This document shows positions 14,463-19,410 of a stretch of DNA of 19,410 nucleotides, piece after piece. Under the pieces are notes generated by a model, which saw only the letters and a list, made by a program, of their open reading frames with translations, was not told the origin of the DNA and did no database searches. This DNA comes from Psychrobacter sp. UBA3962 (GTDB lineage Bacteria > Pseudomonadota > Gammaproteobacteria > Pseudomonadales > Moraxellaceae). The stretch's first letter is position 1, and each line of letters begins with the position of its first letter. Both the position numbers and the translations under genes were made by a program. The stretch covers positions 1,390-20,799 of the forward strand of contig NZ_DGDC01000009.1 in NCBI RefSeq assembly GCF_002385225.1. The letters are read 5' to 3'.

Positions 14463-15175
14463 TACGCCACCTCATGTACTATTGCGAATATCTGTGCCAA
14501 TCTTGCCAGCCCTTTTGGGGTAAACATCGGCTGTGTTGTCGCCCTGGCAGTGCCATCACGGCCATTAAATGTAACCGGGCGTTGTTCCATATACCCTTGT
14601 TGAATGCGACCGCTATACGGCTGTAATTTGTCTTTAGAGTCTCTATACATCCAGCCGTTATTTATGCACCAAGAGATAAATTTATTCTGGGCAATATCTA
14701 ATGTTTTTGCAGTCTCACGCACACCAAGACTGCCCTCTGCTGCGCCAATCAGATCAAGCGCTGCCGCTTTAGGAGTCGCTATAGCTAATTGCGCTTGCTG
14801 CTCTTCTAATTTTTCTGCCAGGTCAGCTGCTAGGCGTAGCGCTTCTGGTAGAGATTGAGGAACGGCTGGCTTAGATATTTGCTTTTCAAGTTCTTGCCAG
14901 CGTCTATTTACTCGAATGCGTAGATCAGCACGATAACCAGTTATGAGATCCAGGCATTGCTCTTGAGTTAATAAAAACTCTCTATGCTTTTGATTACCCG
15001 TGTTTGGGTGGGTGTAATACCCCTCTCCAACTTTGGATAGGCCTAATGAGTCATAGGTTTCATTAAGTTTTTCGATGTCTCTGCAAACGTGGCCATGCTG
15101 TTTTTCACACAGCTGAGCAATTTCTCGGCTGCTCATAGTAGTTTTATTACTACTTGAAATATTTTCTAAAAACAT
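14462..15175 (-). CDS. Rha/KilAC-type phage regulatory (antirepressor-like) protein
   Basis: A 237-residue two-domain regulator. Seen: an N-terminal Rha-type domain (about 14-97) with MSSREIAQLCEKQHGHVCRD and the FLLTQEQCLDLITGYR motif. A coiled-coil-prone joint follows (110-133), then a C-terminal KilAC/ANT-type DNA-binding domain (about 134-232) with 'AEGSLGVRETAKTLDI', 'WCINNGWMYRD' and FTPKGLARLAQIF. Proteins with these domains act as antirepressors or developmental regulators in phages (family knowledge); the target here is unknown. The ATG at 15175 is supported by a strong GAGGAGG; Met14 is a poorer choice. The gene is coupled to the O-like initiator by a TAATG overlap. Confidence 0.88.
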   Translation of the reverse strand: MFLENISSSNKTTMSSREIAQLCEKQHGHVCRDIEKLNETYDSLGLSKVGEGYYTHPNTGNQKHREFLLTQEQCLDLITGYRADLRIRVNRRWQELEKQISKPAVPQSLPEALRLAADLAEKLEEQQAQLAIATPKAAALDLIGAAEGSLGVRETAKTLDIAQNKFISWCINNGWMYRDSKDKLQPYSGRIQQGYMEQRPVTFNGRDGTARATTQPMFTPKGLARLAQIFAIVHEVA

Positions 15176-15279
15176 GTTATTATCCTCCTCATTAACTGCT
15201 TAGTACTGTTGATGCAACCTTTTAGGTTACTGAATACAGTTTTTAAACATACTCATAAGTTAATATCCAGGAAAGCTAA

Positions 15280-15310
15280 ACCCCGGTGTCCTCCAACGCT
15301 GGGGTTTTTT
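15280..15310 (+). terminator. Intrinsic terminator on the plus strand, oop-like position
   Basis: A 10-bp stem (15280-15289 with 15296-15305, including two G-U pairs) with loop CCTCCA and six T from 15305. It lies between the CII-like and Rha genes, which are both on the minus strand. On the minus strand only TTTAGC follows the stem. It therefore ends a plus-strand transcript, like the terminator of lambda oop RNA. The promoter is not obvious: TACAGT (15235-15240) or TAATAT (15261-15266) are weak candidates. Confidence 0.75.
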
Positions 15311-15328
15311 ATTGTCTTTTTTAAGCGC

Positions 15329-15715
15329 TTACTCATCCTTGCTACTACCAATATGTACATCCCTCACACTTGCCCGTGGTTTATAGGTTCCTTCAGCTAT
15401 TTGAATGCGTGCATCATCATGAAAAAAATCATCCACTTCTTCTGACTTCATCAAGTTATCGCGAGCAAGGGCGTAAATCATCTTGACCATTTCGGGGTTA
15501 TAGCATTTAAGCTCCATAGGAACGATCTTTAGCCCAAGCGCTGCCAATAGGTTGCATAGCTTGATTAGATGCACGTCTTTTAAACGCGTGATAGTCCCAC
15601 TATCGATACCCATTGTCTCTGCTATATCTTGCTGGCAAGTGCCTGCAAGCGCATTCAAAACTTGCGTTTGCATATTGCGTGACCATGCAACTTGTTCTTG
15701 TGATAATTGGGTCAT
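15329..15715 (-). CDS. cII: CII-family phage transcriptional activator
   Basis: A 128-residue protein with the N-terminal half of phage CII. Seen: a CII-type helical DNA-binding domain with LNALAGTCQQDIAETMGID, GTITRLKDV and LCNLLAALGLKIVP (about 20-66). A longer, acidic C-terminal part follows, ending in a charged tail. In lambda CII activates repressor and integrase promoters to favour lysogeny; the same place in the early operon (2 bp after the Cro-like gene) supports the call. At 128 residues it is longer than lambda CII (97), and the tail beyond about residue 85 is unrecognised. Possible recognition repeats at target promoters were not found by eye. Confidence 0.82.
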   Translation of the reverse strand: MTQLSQEQVAWSRNMQTQVLNALAGTCQQDIAETMGIDSGTITRLKDVHLIKLCNLLAALGLKIVPMELKCYNPEMVKMIYALARDNLMKSEEVDDFFHDDARIQIAEGTYKPRASVRDVHIGSSKDE

Positions 15716-15717
15716 GG

Positions 15718-15906
15718 TTAAGTCTCCTCGGTTTGTTGTTTAAGGTTTGGCGGATTCTTAGTTAGAAACAGCTCGGGGTAATCAATCTTTATCTGAGAAG
15801 GAATGCCACGATGAGTCCAGTTAAAGACTCTCTGGTAATCCATATTCAGATAGTTAGAGAGAACTAACACTCCACCTAATGCGTTGATTAACTCTTTATC
15901 AGTCAT
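15718..15906 (-). CDS. cro: Cro-like early repressor
   Basis: A 62-residue DNA-binding protein, the first gene of the early operon. Seen: a compact Cro/YdaS-type helix-turn-helix with INALGGVLVLSNYLNMD and YQRVFNWTHRGIPSQIK (about 8-40), in which the W-x-x-RGIP end is typical of this group. It is divergent from the CI-type repressor across a 123-bp operator region. The ATG at 15906 has GAGAGG upstream. It likely competes with the repressor for the same TTGTTTA sites to allow lytic development. Confidence 0.8.
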   Translation of the reverse strand: MTDKELINALGGVLVLSNYLNMDYQRVFNWTHRGIPSQIKIDYPELFLTKNPPNLKQQTEET

Positions 15907-15924
15907 AACTACCTCTCAATCATT

Positions 15925-15964
15925 TTGTTTAAATAATAGTAAACAATTTGTTTATTAAAGTCAA
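15925..15964 (-). promoter_or_regulatory. Early promoter (PR-like) with overlapping operators
   Basis: Minus-strand -35 TTGACT (15964-15959), a 17-nt spacer and -10 TACTAT (15941-15936), aimed at the Cro-like gene. The half-site TTGTTTA/TAAACAA occurs three times, at 15925-15931, 15940-15946 and 15948-15954. It makes an 8-bp-spaced dyad and a perfect 15-bp palindrome (15940-15954). The latter lies between the -35 and -10, where repressor binding would block RNA polymerase. Confidence 0.75.
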
Positions 15965-15965
15965 T

Positions 15966-16028
15966 TTTGTGTTTAACAAATAGCTGTTGTTATTTGATTT
16001 AATATATAAACTTAAACAAGGCGTTTAA
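15966..16028 (+). promoter_or_regulatory. Repressor promoter (PRM-like) region and further operators
   Basis: Two more related dyads: TTTGTGTTTAACAAA (15966-15980), and TTAAAC-N5-GTTTAA (16012-16028) just before the repressor start. TATAAA at 16005-16010 is a likely -10 but lacks a good -35, as expected for a promoter that needs activation. The last dyad overlaps the ribosome-binding site (AAGG at 16018-16021), so it could allow self-limitation of the repressor. Confidence 0.5.
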
Positions 16029-16029
16029 C

Positions 16030-16728
16030 ATGAGTGATAAAAATATGCACGATTCAATGAAAAGAGTATTGGAGCAGACTAAAATGGCGCCTTCTGAGCT
16101 TGCGGCGGCCATTAATGCATCTCCTCAAAATGTTACCAATTGGTCCAAACGAGGATTATCAAAAAAAGGGGCAATGGACATCTCTAAGAGATTTGGACTT
16201 AGTATGGACTGGCTTCTTACTGGCGCAGGAAACCCTCACTTGGAAGCAGCTATAGACGAAGGACTGAATAATGTCTTACAAAAAGGTTCAGTTTCAATCT
16301 CGCATAGTAATGATGGAAGTATTCGCGTACCTGTGTACGAAATTTATTTTTGCTGTGGTGATGGCAATGATGCTCACTTTGAATTTGAAGAAGTTAAAGA
16401 CTATCACTCATTGCCTGAAGACTTTTTTACTAAGCGCAATATTAAGCCAGAGAATTTCAAAATGGTTTGTGCGGTGAATGACAGTATGTCGCCTTATATT
16501 AATCATGGCGATGAGGTAGGTATTGTTATCAACGATAGGGAAATTAGGGACGGTCAGATTTATGCCATCTTGCTAGATGGGGATCGTATGTTTAAACAGA
16601 TTTTCAGGGAAGCTGGCGAAGCCCTCAGGCTACGCAGTTTCAACCCTGCTTATCCAGACAAAATCGTAACAGCTGAGAACCATCAAAGTTTAATTATAGT
16701 AGGCCGACAAGAGTATAGAGCGGGATAA
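16030..16728 (+). CDS. cI: CI-type phage repressor with self-cleaving S24 peptidase domain
   Basis: A 232-residue lysogeny repressor. Seen: an N-terminal HTH (about 5-65) with PSELAAAINASPQNVTNWSKRG and SMDWLLTG. A linker follows, then a LexA/CI-like S24 domain. The catalytic dyad is Ser152 (NDSMSP) and Lys189 (DRMFKQ), 37 residues apart as in LexA. The probable self-cleavage bond is Cys109-Gly110 (in FCCGDG), a Cys-Gly variant of the usual Ala-Gly. RecA-stimulated cleavage after DNA damage should induce the element; this is family knowledge. It is divergent from the Cro-like gene and followed after 5 bp by a small gene. The domains look intact, so immunity may still work even if the late genes are missing. 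Confidence 0.92.
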   Translation: MSDKNMHDSMKRVLEQTKMAPSELAAAINASPQNVTNWSKRGLSKKGAMDISKRFGLSMDWLLTGAGNPHLEAAIDEGLNNVLQKGSVSISHSNDGSIRVPVYEIYFCCGDGNDAHFEFEEVKDYHSLPEDFFTKRNIKPENFKMVCAVNDSMSPYINHGDEVGIVINDREIRDGQIYAILLDGDRMFKQIFREAGEALRLRSFNPAYPDKIVTAENHQSLIIVGRQEYRAG

Positions 16729-16733
16729 AAATT

Positions 16734-16937
16734 ATGGATAATAGCGAATTACCTATTAACAAGCTGATGGCTGAAATTAATACAGCAGCAGATAATAACG
16801 AGCCTATGAATTTAACAATTGAGCAGGTCAAGTTGTTGGCGAAGCATTACGGGGATCTAGTTGCTATCCCTGTTTATAGTATGGATAACTTCCCCATTAA
16901 AAAACTCAATAAAGGTCAGGATGCGGATGAAGAGTAG
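16734..16937 (+). CDS. Small hypothetical protein co-transcribed with the repressor
   Basis: A 67-residue acidic protein, not recognised. Seen: a helical N-terminal half with 'INKLMAEINTAAD' and 'MNLTIEQVKLLAKHYGDL', then a short polar tail ending DADEE. It starts 5 bp after the repressor stop, on the same strand, so it would be expressed in the lysogen. It has no membrane segment or known motif. It could be a repressor partner or exclusion protein; that is position-based inference. Confidence 0.6.
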   Translation: MDNSELPINKLMAEINTAADNNEPMNLTIEQVKLLAKHYGDLVAIPVYSMDNFPIKKLNKGQDADEE

Positions 16938-17074
16938 AAGGTGAGCTTGTCTGCCGGGTATTGGGAGGGGAAGTCGCTAAATTAGGACTGCCCTATTCTT
17001 GATAGTCGGTATTTGCCTTTTACGATTTTTGGCGTGGCTATTGAGAATAAGAAGAAGTTGAGATAGTAGATACC

Positions 17075-17109
17075 TATGCAAATGACTGCATATTTATGCA
17101 ATTTATACA
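17075..17109 (+). promoter_or_regulatory. Possible promoter/operator of the three-gene cassette
   Basis: Three alternating half-sites TATGCA (17075-17080), TGCATA (17087-17092) and TATGCA (17095-17100) form two dyads. A weak promoter, ATGACT-16 nt-TATACA (17082-17109), overlaps them. The next gene starts at 17134. A regulator binding the dyads could control the cassette. Both promoter hexamers are imperfect. The rest of the 196-bp gap before the cassette shows no gene or clear terminator. Confidence 0.4.
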
Positions 17110-17133
17110 AATAAACATTGAAATGGAATCAAT

Positions 17134-18177
17134 ATGAAAGATAGTGAGTTTAGAGCATTAGGCCAAGATATACTCGATGCAATTGAATTTTTGAAAGCTA
17201 GAGGCTGGTCGGTAAGCAGTGTTTGTGAGTTATTAAAAGACATTGAAAAGCTACCAAGACGATGGAAAAGTATAGATAATAGATTTCAGAACTCTGAAAA
17301 CACTAATATCAATATAGACTTGTTTAATGATATTAAAACTAAACTAAAAGACGCTATTGTTTCCAGTTTATTATACGACAATAAAATGGTACAAATTTTG
17401 AAGCCTATTGATGATACATTTGATCGACTTTTAAAACATTTTGACTCAAATATTAAAAGTGATGTTAGTGAGATTGAGTTATCTGATTTAGTTAGCACTG
17501 AAGATGGCTTAAGTGTAAAGTTTAAAATAGATGATAGATACCAAGCCTATGGCCTAAAGACTATTATTGAAGATAAGATTAAAGAGCACTTAGAGGAAGA
17601 GGTAAACCAAGACATCCAGAGGGAGTACTCTGTGATTTATGGCATTAAAGATATAAAAATTCCCGCAATGATGTTAGTGGTTTTTGACACAGTCGACAAG
17701 ACAATCATTGCCTGTATGGACTTAGCAAGGATTGTACATATTAATAAAGTAGATGCTAAACTATCGGAGTTTAAAGTTAGTATTAAGAGTAGCTTAAAAG
17801 GTGTTAGGTTTAATAGTACTCCAGTCAATCTATTTCCTAAAATTAAAGAATTCCATGATAACTTTAGTACAGGAACAGCTTTTAATATGTCATTTAAAAC
17901 TATTAACGATGGTATGATTCATCATATTCATTCAAATAATCAACATCCTGATGCTAGATCAAATAAATATCATAAGGATGGCGCTAAAGGTGTTAATCAT
18001 ACATTGGCTTATTTTAGAATACACATGGGTTATAAAACGTCAAAAAAAACCACCTATGCTATTGACCTAAAATCTATTGCTAGTATGACTACTCAGAAAG
18101 ACCCTGTATTATACTCTGCTATTATTAACGCATTAAATGCTGAAGATTTTTCAGAAGCCTTATCGAGATTAAAATGA
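17134..18177 (+). CDS. Unknown protein, first gene of a three-gene nuclease cassette (347 aa)
   Basis: Not recognised. Seen: a helical, charged N-terminal half (1-110). The middle (115-240) has alternating strands and helices including 'IPAMMLVVFDTVDKTIIACMDLA'. The C-terminal part is rich in His and Asn: IHHIHSNNQHPDARSNKYH (262-280), then GVNHTLAYFRIHMGY (286-300). The clustered His could bind metal or act in catalysis, but no known motif fits. No signal peptide and no certain membrane segment. It has lower GC and more AT-ending codons than the phage early genes, suggesting separate origin. Its stop overlaps the next start as ATGA. By context it may be a sensor or effector partner of the nuclease encoded two genes on. 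Confidence 0.75.
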   Translation: MKDSEFRALGQDILDAIEFLKARGWSVSSVCELLKDIEKLPRRWKSIDNRFQNSENTNINIDLFNDIKTKLKDAIVSSLLYDNKMVQILKPIDDTFDRLLKHFDSNIKSDVSEIELSDLVSTEDGLSVKFKIDDRYQAYGLKTIIEDKIKEHLEEEVNQDIQREYSVIYGIKDIKIPAMMLVVFDTVDKTIIACMDLARIVHINKVDAKLSEFKVSIKSSLKGVRFNSTPVNLFPKIKEFHDNFSTGTAFNMSFKTINDGMIHHIHSNNQHPDARSNKYHKDGAKGVNHTLAYFRIHMGYKTSKKTTYAIDLKSIASMTTQKDPVLYSAIINALNAEDFSEALSRLK

Positions 18178-18659
18178 ATGCAAATGATATAAAATCTTAT
18201 TATTTAGAGTTCGTTCGCGATCAGACGAATGAGTTTGATGATGGTATTAAGAACTTTATCTATGAAATTAGCGATAAATTTTTGTCGTATATCATTAATT
18301 ACTCTATCGAATACTCAATCACACTTGATGAAATAGAATATCGTAAGGTATTCGAAATTACAGATACAACTGAGTCTGAATCAAAAGATGTCGACTTTAT
18401 GTTGTATGTTCTTTCATTAAAGCCCTATGATGCTATTAAATGGGTTCACTATTTTGAAAGTAACGCTTTTTTTGAGCCAAACAGAGAGTATTTAACTGGA
18501 GAAGAATTGTTAGAGATAAAAGAAAGTGGATGTTATTACAATCCTTTAACTGGCAATGATATCTCTAAGAATGTCTTTTACGATGAGCTTTGCACCGTAT
18601 TTGGTACCACAGATGATTTTAAAAAACAAATTATTAAGTTAAAAATGAGGGGTGTTTAA
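18174..18659 (+). CDS. Unknown acidic protein, second gene of the cassette (161 aa)
   Basis: Not recognised. A soluble, Tyr- and Phe-rich acidic protein with about 31 Asp/Glu against 17 Lys/Arg. It is mostly helical by pattern, with 'YEISDKFLSYIINYSIEYSI' and LYVLSLKPYDAIKWVHYFES, then a turn-rich stretch CYYNPLTGNDISKNVFYDEL. It has no membrane segment or metal motif. It starts in the ATGA overlap with the first gene and its stop overlaps the third start as TAATG, so the three products are made together. The acidic charge would allow a role as inhibitor of the nuclease or as a bridge to the first protein; neither is shown. Confidence 0.75.
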   Translation: MNANDIKSYYLEFVRDQTNEFDDGIKNFIYEISDKFLSYIINYSIEYSITLDEIEYRKVFEITDTTESESKDVDFMLYVLSLKPYDAIKWVHYFESNAFFEPNREYLTGEELLEIKESGCYYNPLTGNDISKNVFYDELCTVFGTTDDFKKQIIKLKMRGV

Positions 18660-19264
18660 TGCCTCATTTCAATTTAGAAAACGCTTATCGAAGTAGACTG
18701 CTGAGCACTCAAGTTGCTAACAATAATGATAATTATCCATCCTTTTTAAATATGGTGCATGGCGAAATTGATAGAGCAATTGAGTTTATGGAAGAGAACT
18801 CTAATAGGCTTCAGGGAGATAATGAAGACAAATTATCATTTGTTATTATTTCTCAATTAAAAGGAGCTAGGATTAACTGTAGCTCAGAAACTAATTCAAA
18901 TGGTCATGTAGATATTACAATACAAGGTGGAAAATTCAAGTGGCTAGCAGAGGCTAAAATCCAAAAAGGTATAGATTGGACGAATCATGGCTTTAAGCAA
19001 TTAACCCAAAACTACTCTACGGGAAGGAAAAATGCTTGCCATGGCGGTATCATTGTCTACAACAAACTTAAAGATAAAAGTTCTAAAAAGTGTGCTCAAG
19101 AGTGGCGAAATTTTTTGGAAAACTCTGAGATTGATGTCGAGTGTCAGGAATACAAATATGGCTATTTTGACTTCACTATACTAGAGCACCCAAGATCTGG
19201 CGAACCCTACCACATTAGAAGTTATTTTGTGAACTTAAAATACACTGAATCTAAAAATATATAA
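18659..19264 (+). CDS. PD-(D/E)xK nuclease-like protein, third gene of the cassette
   Basis: A 201-residue predicted nuclease. Seen: a helix with Glu56 (NEDKLSFVIISQL), then GHVDI with Asp85, then WLAEAKI with Glu98-Ala-Lys100, then the helix GFKQLTQNYS (111-120) and the strand HGGIIVYNK (128-136). This is the order of a restriction-endonuclease-like core, with Asp85, Glu98 and Lys100 as the likely catalytic set. The family within this superfamily is not recognised, and there is no separate DNA-binding domain, so the partners may supply specificity. The start overlaps the second gene as TAATG, with GAGGGG 6 nt upstream. An intrinsic terminator follows within 5 bp. In a prophage beside the repressor a nuclease module like this suggests defence against other phages or DNA; inference. 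Confidence 0.8.
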   Translation: MPHFNLENAYRSRLLSTQVANNNDNYPSFLNMVHGEIDRAIEFMEENSNRLQGDNEDKLSFVIISQLKGARINCSSETNSNGHVDITIQGGKFKWLAEAKIQKGIDWTNHGFKQLTQNYSTGRKNACHGGIIVYNKLKDKSSKKCAQEWRNFLENSEIDVECQEYKYGYFDFTILEHPRSGEPYHIRSYFVNLKYTESKNI

Positions 19265-19268
19265 TAAG

Positions 19269-19290
19269 ACCGCCCCAGTGGCGGTTTTTT
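19269..19290 (+). terminator. Intrinsic terminator of the three-gene cassette
   Basis: A perfect 6-bp stem ACCGCC/GGCGGT (19269-19274 and 19280-19285), a 5-nt loop CCAGT and six T (19285-19290), right after the nuclease stop codon. It marks the end of the plus-strand operon. Confidence 0.9.
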
Positions 19291-19296
19291 ATTACC

Positions 19297-19335
19297 AAAA
19301 AAAATACCTATCAACTCAAACGAGCCGATAGGTAT
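19297..19335 (-). terminator. Minus-strand intrinsic terminator of a gene beyond the right edge
   Basis: A 9-bp stem ATACCTATC/GATAGGTAT (19304-19312 and 19327-19335) with a smaller CTC/GAG stem inside the loop. On the minus strand eight T follow. A minus-strand frame is open from 19408 to a stop at 19346-19348, ten bases before the stem. This may be the tail of a convergent gene off the window, possibly an integrase by place, but 20 codons cannot identify it. Confidence 0.75.
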
Positions 19336-19410
19336 CAAAACACTCTTAAACCATTGCCTTACATCTTACATACTTTCTTAGACTTACTAATTTGTAAGCA
19401 TCCGACCATC

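Noticed and set aside
9780..19405. Possible attachment-site pair (CATCCG near 9783 and near 19400)
   Set aside because: Only six bases match with different flanks; too short to support an att site.
1..19410. CRISPR arrays, tRNA or rRNA genes
   Set aside because: No regularly spaced short repeats and no tRNA-like or rRNA-like segment was seen on either strand.

Overview
The window looks like a chromosomal accessory region of an AT-rich gammaproteobacterium, probably Moraxellaceae (Psychrobacter or Acinetobacter-like). The basis is the Bap-type adhesin N-terminus beside an OmpA-domain lipoprotein, and the style of the lambdoid early genes. There is no rRNA or tRNA gene here, so the genus is inference.

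Left part (1-2491, minus strand): an OmpA-family lipoprotein gene lies just upstream of a large Bap/BapA-like collagen-repeat adhesin that runs off the left edge. Upstream is a gene-free stretch of about 600 bp. It holds two nested non-coding mobile elements, each with matching terminal inverted repeats and a perfect 10-bp target duplication.

Middle (2492-9671, minus strand): a complete type I restriction-modification operon, transcribed hsdM-hsdS-hsdR. All motifs I looked for are intact.

Phage part (9873-16937): a lambda-like immunity and replication block. A plus-strand CI-type repressor faces a minus-strand early operon: Cro-like, CII-like, Rha/KilAC protein, O-like initiator with an iteron origin inside its gene, P-like loader, four small or unknown genes, VRR-NUC nuclease, XRE regulator and a small-terminase-like protein. 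The genes are tightly packed, with several TAATG/TGATG couplings. The early operon then stops about 200 bp before hsdM. No large terminase, portal, capsid, tail or lysis gene is present in the window, so this is a truncated prophage, a rearranged one, or a satellite-like element. Two plus-strand terminators lie in gaps of the minus-strand operon. One has a good extended -10 promoter in front of it and is a candidate small RNA; the other sits where lambda has oop.

Right part (17134-19264, plus strand): a tightly coupled three-gene cassette ending in its own terminator. The last gene encodes a PD-(D/E)xK nuclease-like protein; the other two I do not recognise. Its place beside the repressor, where prophages often carry cargo expressed in the lysogen, makes it the best candidate here for an undescribed defence or exclusion system. 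A minus-strand terminator at the right edge implies another gene ending just outside or at the border.
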